A stretch of DNA of 64,000 nt from DATAOG01 sp963753685 (GTDB lineage Bacteria; Pseudomonadota; Alphaproteobacteria; Geminicoccales; Geminicoccaceae): the NCBI GenBank assembly GCA_963753685.1, contig CAVWDE010000006.1, forward strand, positions 124,001 to 188,000. The letters run 5' to 3'. Position numbers and translations under genes: made by a program. Under the pieces are notes generated by a model. The model saw nothing but the letters and a program-made list of their open reading frames with translations. It ran no database searches and was not told where the DNA came from. The stretch's first letter is position 1. Each line of letters opens with the position of its first letter. Shown here piece after piece: positions 32,832-42,253 of this stretch.

Positions 32832-33902
32832 ATGAAGCGACAGCATCGGCGCCTCGCCCCGCTGGCGGTCGGGGCGGTGGCGGTCCTCGCGGTCGCCGGC
32901 GCCCGGGCGGCGGACCTGCCCGCCACCCATGTCAAGGTGATCGGCTACTTCAGCAACATCATCCAGACCATCAAGGTCGAAAAACCCTTCTGGACCGAGC
33001 AGATCGAGAAGGATTCGCACGGCGCGGTCACGGTCGACTACAACAACCTGGATGTGCTCGGCGTCAACGACTTCCAGATCCTGCACATGACCGAGCTCGG
33101 CGTGACCGATTTCGCGACCACCGACATCAGCAAGATGGCGGGCGACGATCCGGTCTTCGAAGGCTGTGACCTGGCCGGCATCACCAACGACATCGACACC
33201 GCGCGCAAGGCCTGCGAGGCGTGGAAGCCGGTCATGGCCGCGGCCATGGAGAACAAGTTCAAGACCAAGCTGATGTCGCTCGCCCCCAATCCGCCGATCG
33301 TGTTCTGGTGCCGCGACAAGGTGACGGGGCTGCACGACCTCAAGGGCAAGAAGGTGCGGGTGTTCAACAAGACCCAGGCCGACTTCGTCAGCGCGGTCGG
33401 CGGCGAGACGATCACGATGGCGTTCCCCGAGGTCGTGCCGGCGCTGCAGCGCGGCGTGGTCGACTGTGCGCTGACCGGCACGCTGAGCGGCAATCTCGCG
33501 GGCTGGCCGGAGGTGTCGAAATATCTGCTGCCGCTCGCCGTCGGCTGGTCGATCTCCTACGAGGGCGCGAACGTCGACAGCTGGGACGGATTCGCCCCGC
33601 CCGTGCAGAGCTTCTTCCAAACCGAGTTCAAAAAGCTCGAGAACGATATGTGGGCGATCGGCGCCAAGGCGACGGAAGAGGGCGTCAACTGCAACACCGG
33701 CGAGGGCGCCTGCACGCTCGGCAAGAAGGGTAGCATGACGCTGGTCGATATCCTGCCGGCCGACCAGGAGCTGAAGAAGGATTTGGTGCAGAACGTCGTG
33801 CTCGTGAAATGGGGCGAGCGTTGCGGCAAGCCCTGCGCCGAGAAGTGGAACGAGACCGTCGGCAAGATCGTCGGGCTCAGCATTCCGCTCGACAAGCTCT
33901 GA
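32832..33902 (+). CDS. TRAP transporter substrate-binding protein (DctP type)
   Basis: A 356-residue periplasmic binding protein of a TRAP system. The signal peptide covers residues 1-26 (A-G-A-R-A-A-D). Family features are W-T-E-Q-I-E-K-D-S-H-G, G-V-T-D-F-A-T-T-D-I-S-K and L-K-G-K-K-V-R-V-F near residue 170. Two pairs of cysteines in the C-terminal third (N-C-N-T-G-E-G-A-C and R-C-G-K-P-C) could form disulfides. GGGAGCG precedes the ATG. It heads a DctPQM set that follows PQQ module 2, suggesting import of a compound linked to that oxidation. Confidence 0.88.
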   Translation: MKRQHRRLAPLAVGAVAVLAVAGARAADLPATHVKVIGYFSNIIQTIKVEKPFWTEQIEKDSHGAVTVDYNNLDVLGVNDFQILHMTELGVTDFATTDISKMAGDDPVFEGCDLAGITNDIDTARKACEAWKPVMAAAMENKFKTKLMSLAPNPPIVFWCRDKVTGLHDLKGKKVRVFNKTQADFVSAVGGETITMAFPEVVPALQRGVVDCALTGTLSGNLAGWPEVSKYLLPLAVGWSISYEGANVDSWDGFAPPVQSFFQTEFKKLENDMWAIGAKATEEGVNCNTGEGACTLGKKGSMTLVDILPADQELKKDLVQNVVLVKWGERCGKPCAEKWNETVGKIVGLSIPLDKL

Positions 33903-33952
33903 GGCGGCCTTCCGGCAGGCGCGGCGCCGCTCGCGTGACGAGCGGACCGGCC

Positions 33953-34537
33953 ATGGATCGGCTGCTCGCCCATGCCCGCTTCGCGGCGCGCGCCGGGGCG
34001 TGGTTCGGCGGGGCCCTCGTCGCGCTCGCCGCGGTCGTCATCTCGGTCGACGTGCTCGAGCGCAAGCTGTTCGACATGACGCTCGGCGGGGCGAGCGAGA
34101 TCTCGGGCTACGTGCTCGCGATCGCCACCTCCTGGGCGCTGGCGCTGGCGCTGATCGACCGCGCGCATGTGCGCATCGATTCGCTCTACGTGCTGTTGCC
34201 GACCCGGGTCTGCGCCCTGCTCGACATCGTGAGCCTGGTCGCGTTCATGGCGTTCGGCACGCTGGTCACGGTCAAGGGCTGGTCGGTGTTCGCCCGCTCC
34301 TATGCCCTCGACGCCCATTCGCTGACGCCGCTCGCGACGCCGCTCGCCATTCCCCAGTTCCTCTGGGTCGCGGGCTTCGCCTTCTTCCTCGCGGTCATGG
34401 CGCTGCTCCTGGTGCGCGCGCTCTGGGCCCTGCTCACCGGGCGCATCGCCCTGGTGCAGCAGCTGCTCGGCTCGCGCTCGGCGCTGCAGGAGCTCGAGGA
34501 GGCGATCGAGGAGCACGAGCGCTACAAGGAAAGCTGA
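33953..34537 (+). CDS. TRAP transporter small permease (DctQ type)
   Basis: A 194-residue membrane protein with four predicted helices (residues ~15-35, ~50-70, ~90-110 and ~135-160), the DctQ layout. It contains the typical G-G-A-S-E-I-S-G-Y-V-L-A-I near residue 45 and D-R-A-H-V-R-I-D-S after the second helix. The C-terminus is a charged helix (E-L-E-E-A-I-E-E-H-E-R-Y). ATG 33953 is chosen; a GTG six codons earlier is possible, and neither has a strong ribosome site. It sits between the DctP and DctM genes. Confidence 0.85.
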   Translation: MDRLLAHARFAARAGAWFGGALVALAAVVISVDVLERKLFDMTLGGASEISGYVLAIATSWALALALIDRAHVRIDSLYVLLPTRVCALLDIVSLVAFMAFGTLVTVKGWSVFARSYALDAHSLTPLATPLAIPQFLWVAGFAFFLAVMALLLVRALWALLTGRIALVQQLLGSRSALQELEEAIEEHERYKES

Positions 34538-34559
34538 ACGGTCGGGAAGAGCACGAAGC

Positions 34560-35847
34560 TTGGTCTGGGTCGCGATCCTCATCCTGATCGTCGTGCTGGC
34601 GCTCAGCATCCCCGTGGCGGCGGGCCTCGTGGTGCTGGCGCTGGCGCTGGACTATCTCTATTCGTTCCTGCCGCTGCAGCGCGCGATCGGCGAGACGGCC
34701 TGGTCGGTCTCGACCGACTTCATCCTGTTCGCGATCCCCTTGTTCGTGCTCCTGGGCGAGATCCTGCTGCGCTCCGGCATCGCCGAGCGCATGTATGCGG
34801 CGATGACCCATTGGCTCTCCTGGCTGCCAGGGGGGCTCATGCATTCGAACATCGGCACCTGCACGCTGTTCGCCGCCGTCTCGGGCTCGAGCGTCGCGAC
34901 CGCGGCGACGATCGGCACGGTCGCGGTCGACCAGATCGAGAAATACGGCTACAACGAGCGCCTCTTTCTCGGCACGATCGCGGCCGGCGGTACGCTCGGC
35001 ATCCTGATCCCGCCCTCGATCCCGATGATCGTCTACGGCGCGCTCACCAACACCTCGATCCCGCAGCTCTACCTCGCCGGCATGATCCCCGGCCTGGTGC
35101 TGGCCAGCCTGTTCATGGCGACCGTGACGATCGCCTGCCTGGTCCGTCCGCGCTGGGGCGGGCGCCGGCCGCCCTCCGGCTGGGAGGCGCGCCTGCGCTC
35201 GCTGCCCGACCTCGTGCCGCCGCTCTTGATTTTCGTGATCGTGATCGGCTCGATCTATGCCGGCATCGCGACCCCGACCGAATCGGCGGCGCTCGGCGTG
35301 GTCGCGGCCTTCATCCTCGCGGCGGCGCGCCGGCGCCTCGGCTGGCGCATGCTGCGCGACACCTTCGAGGGCACCATGCGCACGACCGCGATGATCATGG
35401 CGATCCTGATCGCGGCCTATTTCGCCAACTTCGTCATCACCTCGATCGGCCTCGGCACGCAAGGTGACCGGCCTCGTCACCGCGCTCGGCCTGTCGCCGC
35501 GCGCCACCATGGTCGTGATCGTGCTGCTCTATCTCGTGCTCGGCATGTTCATGGAATCGCTGTCGATGATGGTCGCGACCGTGCCGATCATCACCCCGGT
35601 GGTGATCACGCTCGGCTTCGACCCGGTCTGGTTCGGCGTGCTGATGATGCTGCTGGTCGAGACCGCGCTGATCACGCCGCCGGTCGGCTTCAACCTGTTC
35701 GTGGTCCAGGGCGTGCGCCCGCGCGGCCAGATCCACGACGTGATCGTCGGCGCGCTGCCCTTCGTACTCACCCTCATGATCATGATCGCGGCCCTGATCG
35801 TATGGCCCGAGCTCGCGCTGTGGCTGCCAAGGAACCTGCCGAGGTGA
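34560..35847 (+). CDS. TRAP transporter large permease (DctM type; frameshifted in this sequence)
   Basis: About 428 residues with ~12 membrane helices, read in two frames. The first ~300 residues contain F-A-I-P-L-F-V-L-L-G-E-I, G-S-S-V-A-T-A-A-T-I-G-T, and I-L-I-P-P-S-I-P-M-I-V-Y-G. Near 35458-35465 a +1 shift occurs, and the rest (L-V-L-G-M-F-M-E, P-P-V-G-F-N-L-F-V-V-Q) follows to 35847. Removing one base gives a full-length DctM. The start is TTG 34560, 22 bp after the DctQ stop. It forms the channel of the TRAP system. Confidence 0.87.
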
Positions 35848-36082
35848 GGTGTCGCTCGTCCGCAGCAGCGTTGACGCCGCGCAACTCCGCCGGGTGAGCG
35901 CCGAGAACAAGGTCGCGTGCGCGTTCAACCACGCGCGGATGTGGCGGTCCTTTGGAGCGCAACCGTCTCTGGCACCGAGGCCTTCTGGTCGGCCTCCGAT
36001 CCGACCGGGCTGACGGTCCCGGCCCGCCTCGGCAAGGTCCGGCGCCCAGGCGACGTCCGAGCCCTTCCGGTAAAAATCATGG
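35848..36082. other. Intergenic region between TRAP genes and the LacI-controlled operon
   Basis: About 235 bp before the operator region, with open frames on both strands but none with recognisable protein features. No clear terminator is seen after the TRAP permease gene. Confidence 0.45.
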
Positions 36083-36137
36083 TTGACAAATTTGGAACGT
36101 TCCAATAGACACATCGCCACGAATTGGAACGTTCCAA
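36083..36137 (+). promoter_or_regulatory. Promoter with twin LacI-type operators
   Basis: A perfect -35 TTGACA (36083-36088) is followed by two identical perfect 14-bp palindromes TTGGAACGTTCCAA at 36092-36105 and 36124-36137. Their centres are 32 bp apart, about three helical turns. The first lies between -35 and a weak -10 (TAGACA, 36106-36111); the second is downstream. The central CG and symmetry are typical of LacI-family sites. The LacI-family gene at 49315, last in this operon, is the natural candidate repressor. Confidence 0.72.
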
Positions 36138-36157
36138 ATCGGCCGAAGGGAGCAGCC

Positions 36158-37161
36158 ATGCGCTGGGGGCTCGTCGGGGCAAGCACAATCGCCTCGGAGT
36201 ACGTGATCAGGGCCATCCGGGCGCAGGAGGGGCACGACGTGAAGGCCGTGCTGAGCTCCGACCGCGTGCGCGGCGCCGAGTATGCGGTTCGTCACGACAT
36301 CCCCGGGAGCACCACGGACCTCGCCGCTCTGCTCGCCGATTGCCCAAATCGACGCCGTCTACATCTCGACCACGAACGACAAGCACCACCCGCAGGCCAT
36401 GGCGGCGATCGCCGCGGGCAAGCACGTCCTGTGCGAGAAGCCGCTGGCGATGACGCTCAGCCAAGCCGTGGAAATGGTCCGCGCCGCGCACGACCAAGGG
36501 CGTGACCCTCGCGACCAACCACCACCTGCGCAACGCCGGCTCGCATCTGGCGATCCGTGACCTGATCGCCTCGGGCCGCCTTGGGCGGATCCTGAGCGTG
36601 CGCGTGTTCCATGCGGTGCCCCTGCCCCCGCACCTGCAGGGCTGGCGCATCACGAACGCCGCCGCGGGCGGCGGCGTGATCTCCGACATCGTGGTGCACG
36701 ACGCCGACACGGTCCGATTCCACCTTGATGAGGACCCGGCCGAAGTGGTGGCGAGAGCGGCCGTCTCCGGCCTTGGGCAGGGAGTCGAGGACAGCGTGAT
36801 GTCGGTCTGGTCGATGCCCTCGGGGGTCATGGTGCAGACCCACGAGAGTTTCACTCACCCCTTCGCGCTGACCGGAATCGAAGTGCACGGCAGCGATGCC
36901 TCCGTCCTTGGCCGCGGGGTCATGACCCAACGCCCGGTCGGCGAGGTGGTGCTGGTGGATAACCAGGGACGCCACGCGGTCCGGTTCGCCGATCACGACC
37001 TCTACGCCCGCTCGCTCGGTCTCTTCGCCAAGGCCGCCGCCGGGGTCGGACGGCCCGCCGCGGACGGCATCGACGGCATCAAGTCACTCGCGGTCGCGCT
37101 GGCCGTGCGCGAGGCCGCACGAGCCGGACGGGCCGTGAGCGTCGACTACGGAGGGTTCTGA
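36158..37161 (+). CDS. Gfo/Idh/MocA-family oxidoreductase (two frameshifts in this sequence)
   Basis: A sugar-type NAD(P) dehydrogenase of ~333 residues in three frames. It starts M-R-W-G-L-V-G-A-S-T-I-A at 36158 after GGGAGC. The first shift, near 36340, leads to I-D-A-V-Y-I-S-T-T-N-D-K-H and the family E-K-P motif (H-V-L-C-E-K-P-L-A-M). The second, in GGG at 36498-36500, leads to T-N-H-H-L-R-N and I-S-D-I-V-V-H-D-A-D-T, the catalytic-histidine helix. Each shift is one extra base. First gene of the LacI-controlled operon; substrate probably a sugar, polyol or glycoside. Confidence 0.85.
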
Positions 37162-37163
37162 AC

Positions 37164-38738
37164 ATGGCCTCGAAGATCGTCACCGCGGCGGCGGCGGCGG
37201 CGCGCATCCCGGACGGCGCGGTCGTCTCGGTGTCCTCGTCATCCGGCCTCGGCTGCCCGGACAAGATGCTCGCGGCCATCGGCGCACGCTTCGACGCCGA
37301 GGGACATCCGCGCGGCCTGACGACGCTGCACCCGATCGCTGCCGGCGACATGTATGGCATCAAGGGGGTCGACCATATCGCCAAGGATGGGCTGCTGGCG
37401 ACCATCATCGCGGGCTCCTACCCGAGCGGGCCCTCCTCGCTCCCCATGCCGGAGATCTGGCGCATGGTCGTCGAGGACCGGGTCGCCGCCTACAACGTGC
37501 CGTCGGGCATCCTCTTCGACATGCATCGCGACGTGGCGGCACGCCGGCCCGGCGTGCTGACCCAGATCGGCCTCGACACCTTCGTCGATCCGATCCGGGA
37601 AGGCTGCGCGATGAACGCCGCCGCCCTGGCCCGCCCGATCGTCCACCGGGTCGAGTTCGGGGGCGAAACCTGGCTGCATTTTCCCAACGTCGTGCCGGAC
37701 GTCGCGATCGTGCGCGCGACCACCGCCGACGAGCGCGGCAACCTCACCTACGAGCATGAGGGCGCCTATCTCGGCGGCCTCGACCAGGCGATCGCGGTGC
37801 GCAACCACGGCGGGCTGGTCATTGCCCAGGTCAAGCGCGTCACGGCCGCCGGCTCCCTGCGCCCGCACGACGTCCGGGTCCCGGGCCACCTGGTCGATCT
37901 GATCGTCGTCGACCCCGACCAGCGACAGACCACGGAGACGATCTACGACCCGGCGATCTCCGGCGAGATCATGCGGCCCTGGTCGAGCTTCAACCTCGCC
38001 GAACACAGCGTCGAGAAGATCGTCGCGCGCCGCGCAGCGATGGAGCTGCGCGACGGCCAGACCGCCAACCTCGGGTTCGGCATCTCGGCGATCGTGCCGC
38101 GCATCCTGCTCGAGGAAGGCCACGCGCAGAAGGTCACCTGGGCGATCGAACAGGGGGCGGTCGGCGGCATGCCCTTGATGGGCTTCGCCTTCGGCTGCGC
38201 CTCGAACGCCGACGCCTTCGTGCCGTCGCCGAACCAGTTCACCTATTTCCAGGGCGGCGGCTTCGACGTCTCGTTCCTCTCGTTCCTCGAGGTCGATGTC
38301 GAGGGCAACGTCAACGTCTCGAAGCTCGGCAAGAAGCCGTATCTGACGGCGGGCTGCGGCGGCTTCGTCGACATCACCTCGAACGCCAGGGAGGTGGTCT
38401 TCGCGGGCCTGTTCGAGGCCGGCGCCGAGCTCGAGCTGACCGAGGACGCACTGCGCGTCGTCAAGCCCGGCCGGTTCACCAAGATGGTCGACGCCGTCGA
38501 GCACGTCACCTTCTCGGGGCGTCGTGCCCGCGCGACCGGCCAGCAGGTGCTCTATGTCACCGAACGCTGCGTGATCGAGCTGCGGAGCGACGGCCTGGTC
38601 GCGACCGAGTTCATGCCCGGCATCGATCCCGCCCGGGATATCGTCGCAGCGTCGAGCGGCCGCGTCCACATGGCGGACGACGCGCGCGAGCTGCCGCGCT
38701 GCCTGCTCTCCCGTCAGCCGATGGGCCTGACGCTATGA
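37164..38738 (+). CDS. Acyl-CoA:carboxylate CoA-transferase (fused alpha-beta)
   Basis: A 524-residue single-chain family I CoA-transferase like propionate CoA-transferase or YdiF. The N-terminal half holds the alpha-type domain (V-V-S-V-S-S-S-S-G-L-G-C-P). The C-terminal half has L-G-F-G-I-S-A-I-V-P and the active-site glutamate in I-E-Q-G-A-V-G-G near residue 331. It would move CoA between an acyl-CoA and a free acid. ATG lies 2 bp after the Gfo/Idh gene, and its end overlaps the next gene by 4 bp. A CoA step in an otherwise carbohydrate-like operon is notable. Confidence 0.88.
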   Translation: MASKIVTAAAAAARIPDGAVVSVSSSSGLGCPDKMLAAIGARFDAEGHPRGLTTLHPIAAGDMYGIKGVDHIAKDGLLATIIAGSYPSGPSSLPMPEIWRMVVEDRVAAYNVPSGILFDMHRDVAARRPGVLTQIGLDTFVDPIREGCAMNAAALARPIVHRVEFGGETWLHFPNVVPDVAIVRATTADERGNLTYEHEGAYLGGLDQAIAVRNHGGLVIAQVKRVTAAGSLRPHDVRVPGHLVDLIVVDPDQRQTTETIYDPAISGEIMRPWSSFNLAEHSVEKIVARRAAMELRDGQTANLGFGISAIVPRILLEEGHAQKVTWAIEQGAVGGMPLMGFAFGCASNADAFVPSPNQFTYFQGGGFDVSFLSFLEVDVEGNVNVSKLGKKPYLTAGCGGFVDITSNAREVVFAGLFEAGAELELTEDALRVVKPGRFTKMVDAVEHVTFSGRRARATGQQVLYVTERCVIELRSDGLVATEFMPGIDPARDIVAASSGRVHMADDARELPRCLLSRQPMGLTL

Positions 38739-39502
38739 GCGCCTTGCACCTGATCCTCGACGGCCCGGTCGCCGAGCTCCGCCTCGACAACCCGGCCAGG
38801 CTGAACTCGCTGACGGTTGGCATGTTGGAGGCGCTGGAAGCCCACTGCGCGGCGCTCGAGCGCAATCCGTCGGTGGTCGCGGTCGTCGTCACCGCGAGCG
38901 GCGAGCGCGCCTTTTGCGCCGGTGCCGACATCACCGCCTGGTCGGAACTCTCGCCGGCCGACTTCGCCCGCCACTGGGTCCGCGAAGGCCATCGCATCTT
39001 CGATCGTCTGGCCAGGCTCTCGAAACCGACCGTGGCGGCGATCTCGGGCCATGCCCTGGGCGGCGGGCTCGAGCTCGCCGCTGCCTGCGACCTCCGGGCA
39101 ATGGCGCCGCACGCGACGCTCGGTCTTCCCGAGCCCTCGGTCGGGATCGTGCCCGGCTGGTCGGGGACGCAGCGGCTCATCCGGCTTCTGCCCGAACCGG
39201 TGGTCAAGGAAATGGCGCTCTTCGGCCGGCGGCTGTCGGCGGAGCGGGCCTTGGCGCTGGGCTTCGTCGCCGAGGTCGCAGACGACGCCCGGGCCGCAGC
39301 GCTCGAGATCGCCGCTCGCGTCGCGGCCCTCTCGCCGCGCGCCGTCGAGGTCGCGAAGTACCTGATCCATGCCGCCGCTGACGAGGATCGGAGCGCGCTC
39401 GTCGAGGCGCTGGGCGGCGGCATGACCGCTGCCAGCGCCGACAAGGCAGAAGGCGTCGCTGCCTTCCGCGCCAAACGCAAACCGGAGTTTCCGGGATGCT
39501 GA
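38735..39502 (+). CDS. Enoyl-CoA hydratase/isomerase family protein
   Basis: A 255-residue crotonase-fold protein. It has N-P-A-R-L-N-S-L-T near residue 16, the first oxyanion-hole segment A-F-C-A-G-A-D-I near 57 and the second G-H-A-L-G-G-G-L-E-L-A near 105. The catalytic acid region L-P-E-P-S-V-G-I-V-P-G-W-S-G-T-Q-R matches hydratases. It overlaps the CoA-transferase gene by ATGA and is complete. Together the two could process a CoA-linked acid released in this pathway. Confidence 0.9.
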   Translation: MSALHLILDGPVAELRLDNPARLNSLTVGMLEALEAHCAALERNPSVVAVVVTASGERAFCAGADITAWSELSPADFARHWVREGHRIFDRLARLSKPTVAAISGHALGGGLELAAACDLRAMAPHATLGLPEPSVGIVPGWSGTQRLIRLLPEPVVKEMALFGRRLSAERALALGFVAEVADDARAAALEIAARVAALSPRAVEVAKYLIHAAADEDRSALVEALGGGMTAASADKAEGVAAFRAKRKPEFPGC

Positions 39503-39504
39503 CC

Positions 39505-39961
39505 ATGGCCACACAAGAGCTCACGCTGGTTGCCGGCACGAACGCGGCAGCGCTGCCCGAGAAGCCCTTCCTGGCACGGCATCTGATCGACGGCGCGTGG
39601 TGCGACAGCGCCAATGGGGCGACCTTCGAGCGCCGCTCGCCGGCACACCGTCCTCTCGGTGCTGACCTTCGAGACCCTCGACGAAGCCGTGGAGCTCGCC
39701 AACGGCGCGGCCTATGGCCTGTCGGCCGGCGTCTGGAGCGAGAGCATCCACACCTGCCTCGAGTTCGCGCGCCGGGTCCAGGCCGGCACCGTCTGGACCA
39801 ACACCTGGATGGACGGCTTTGCCGAGCTTCCCTTCGGCGGCGGCAAGGAGAGCGGACAGGGGCGCGAGCTCGGCCGCTACGGCATCGATGAGTTTCTCGA
39901 AGTGAAGACCCTGCAACTGCGGATCGGCCGCACGCGGGCACCTTGGGTCGTCACCCGCTGA
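39505..39961 (+). pseudogene. Aldehyde dehydrogenase remnant with large internal deletion
   Basis: The first ~35 residues (F-L-A-R-H-L-I-D-G-A-W-C-D-S-A-N-G-A-T-F) are the start of an NAD-dependent aldehyde dehydrogenase. Immediately afterwards, in another frame, come the last ~105 residues (V-L-S-V-L-T-F-E-T-L-D-E-A, A-Y-G-L-S-A-G-V-W-S, P-F-G-G-G-K-E-S-G-Q-G-R-E-L-G). The catalytic Cys and Glu and about 340 residues between them are missing. The join lies near 39645-39655. Either a true deletion or an assembly collapse. Confidence 0.82.
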
Positions 39962-40013
39962 ACCCACGACAGGTCAGTCGGAACGACAGCATTCGCAACC
40001 TGGGAGAAAATCA

Positions 40014-41270
40014 ATGCGTTTTGCCAGAAAAACCATGACCGCGCTTGCCGCGCTGACCGCGCTTGCCGCCTCGGCAAGCCTGGCCGAGGCCGCCAACGTG
40101 GAGGTCCTGCACTGGTGGACCTCCGGCGGCGAGGCCGCAGCACTCAACGTGCTCAAGGAGGATCTCCAGAAGCAGGGGATCGGCTGGGAGGACATGCCGG
40201 TCGCCGGCGGCGGCGGCACCCAGGCGATGACGGTGCTGCGCGCCCGCGTCACGTCGGGCAATCCGCCGACCGCGGTCCAGATGCTCGGCTTCGACATCAC
40301 CGACTGGGCCAAGGAGGGCGTGCTCGCGGACCTGAACCCGATCGCCAAGGAAGGGAACTGGGGCGATGTGGTGCCCAAGGCGCTGCAGAAGTTTTCGACC
40401 TACGACGGCCAGTGGGTCGCCGCCCCGGTCAACGTGCATTCGACCAACTGGATCTGGGCGAACAAAGCGATCCTGGACAAGCTCGGCATCGAGCCGCCGC
40501 AGACCTGGGACGACCTGATCGCCGCGATGGACAAGGTCAAGGCGAGCGGCAAGGTGGCCCTCGCCCACGGCGGTCAGCCCTGGCAGGACGCGACCATCTT
40601 CGACTCCGTGGCGATGTCGACCGGCGGCCTCGAGTTCTACCGGAAGGCGTTCATCGAGCTCGACCCCGATACGCTCGGGTCCGACACGATGAAGCAGGTC
40701 TTCGACCGGATGGCGCAGCTGCGCAGCTATGTCGACGACAACTTCTCGGGCCGCGACTGGAATCTCGCCAGCGCGATGGTCATCAACGGCGATGCCGCGT
40801 TCCAGATCATGGGCGATTGGGCCAAGGGCGAATTCCTGAACGCGGGCAAAGTTCCCGACAAGGACTTCCTCTGCTTCCGCTTCCCCGGGACCCAGAAGCA
40901 GGTGATCTTCAACTCCGATCAGTTCGCCATGTTCAATCAGGGCGGCAAGGTTTCGAAGGAGCAGGCGGCGCTCGCCGAAGCGATCATGTCGCCTTCGTTC
41001 CAGATTGCCTTCAACAAGGTCAAGGGCTCCGTGCCGGCGCGCACCGACGTGTCGGTCGCGAGCTTCGACGCCTGTGGCCAGAAGGCCTACGAGCAACTCA
41101 AGGCGGCGGCCGCGAGCGGCAATCTCGTCGGCTCGATGGCGCACGGCCACGCCAACCCGGCGGCCGTAAAGAACGCGATCTACGACGTCATCAGCGCCCA
41201 GTTCAACGGCGAATACGACAGCAAGACGGCCGTCCAGGAACTGGTCGACGCCGTCCAGATCGCCCAGTGA
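40014..41270 (+). CDS. Sugar ABC transporter substrate-binding protein (glucose/mannose type)
   Basis: A 418-residue family 1 extracellular binding protein. The signal peptide ends S-L-A-E-A-A-N (~residue 26). The mature start V-E-V-L-H-W-W-T-S-G-G-E-A-A-A-L is characteristic of the GtsA/glucose-binding clade. Further motifs are Y-D-G-Q-W-V-A-A-P-V-N-V-H-S-T-N-W and A-A-F-Q-I-M-G-D-W-A-K-G-E. Two cysteines could pair. It is followed by two permeases and an MsmX-type ATPase. The ligand is likely a monosaccharide or related glycoside. Confidence 0.9.
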   Translation: MRFARKTMTALAALTALAASASLAEAANVEVLHWWTSGGEAAALNVLKEDLQKQGIGWEDMPVAGGGGTQAMTVLRARVTSGNPPTAVQMLGFDITDWAKEGVLADLNPIAKEGNWGDVVPKALQKFSTYDGQWVAAPVNVHSTNWIWANKAILDKLGIEPPQTWDDLIAAMDKVKASGKVALAHGGQPWQDATIFDSVAMSTGGLEFYRKAFIELDPDTLGSDTMKQVFDRMAQLRSYVDDNFSGRDWNLASAMVINGDAAFQIMGDWAKGEFLNAGKVPDKDFLCFRFPGTQKQVIFNSDQFAMFNQGGKVSKEQAALAEAIMSPSFQIAFNKVKGSVPARTDVSVASFDACGQKAYEQLKAAAASGNLVGSMAHGHANPAAVKNAIYDVISAQFNGEYDSKTAVQELVDAVQIAQ

Positions 41271-41350
41271 CGGCATGGCAGTGACGGTCTGAACGCTACG
41301 GGAAGCGGCGCCCGGGCCGCTTCCCGAAGCCAAATGGGAGGTTGGCGGCC

Positions 41351-42253
41351 ATGGCACAGCCCGCAGTGGCGGGGCACGCCCGGTCTTCGGACTGGCTGCG
41401 CGACGCCTTGCCGAAACTGGTCCTGAGCCCGAGCATTGCGATCGTCGCGATCTTCGTCTACGGGTTCATCGTCTTTACGGTCTATCTGTCGTTCACCGAC
41501 AGCCGGATACTGCCCAGTTACGGCCTGGTCGGCTGGCACAATTACCAGAACCTGTTCCGCATCCGGGCCTGGGGCATCGCCGTCGTCAATCTGTCGATCT
41601 TCGGCTCGCTCTACATCGTGATCTGCTGCGCGCTGGGCCTCATGCTGGCGATCCTGCTCGACCAGCGGATCCGCGCCGAGGGCGTCATCCGCACGATCTA
41701 CCTCTATCCGATGGCGCTGAGCTTCATCGTCACCGGCGTCGCCTGGAAGTGGTTCCTCGACCCGGGCATCGGCCTCGAGGCGGTGGTCCGCAGCTGGGGC
41801 TGGCACAGCTTCACCTTCGCCTGGATCAAGGACAGCGAGATGGCGATCTACACGATCGTCATCGCCGCCGTCTGGCAGACCAGCGGCTTCGTGATGGCAA
41901 TGTTCCTCGCCGGCCTGCGCGGCATCGACGGCGAGATGCTGAAGGCGGCGCAGATCGACGGCGCCTCGACCTTCGCCCTCTACCGTCGGATCGTGATCCC
42001 GCAGCTGCGGCCCGCCTTCATGTCGGCCTTCGTCGTGCTCGCGCACATGGCGATCAAGTCCTACGACCTCGTCGTCGCGCTGACCGGCGGCGGCCCCGGT
42101 ACGGCCACCGAACTGCCGGCGACCTTCATGTACTCCTACACCTTCACCCGCAATCAGATGGGCATCGGGGCCGCTTCGGCCGTCATCATGCTGATGACGA
42201 TCGCCGCGATCATTGTCCCCTATCTGTGGTCCGAGCTCAGGGAGAAGAAGTGA
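41351..42253 (+). CDS. Sugar ABC transporter permease (MalF/GtsB type)
   Basis: A 300-residue membrane permease with six helices. ATG 41351 lies 9 bp after GGAGG; an in-frame TTG nine bases earlier is less likely. The first helix is residues ~23-45. The coupling loop has E-M-L-K-A-A-Q-I-D-G-A-S near residue 200, followed by P-Q-L-R-P-A. Partner of the next gene, with which it overlaps by one base (TGATG). Confidence 0.9.
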   Translation: MAQPAVAGHARSSDWLRDALPKLVLSPSIAIVAIFVYGFIVFTVYLSFTDSRILPSYGLVGWHNYQNLFRIRAWGIAVVNLSIFGSLYIVICCALGLMLAILLDQRIRAEGVIRTIYLYPMALSFIVTGVAWKWFLDPGIGLEAVVRSWGWHSFTFAWIKDSEMAIYTIVIAAVWQTSGFVMAMFLAGLRGIDGEMLKAAQIDGASTFALYRRIVIPQLRPAFMSAFVVLAHMAIKSYDLVVALTGGGPGTATELPATFMYSYTFTRNQMGIGAASAVIMLMTIAAIIVPYLWSELREKK

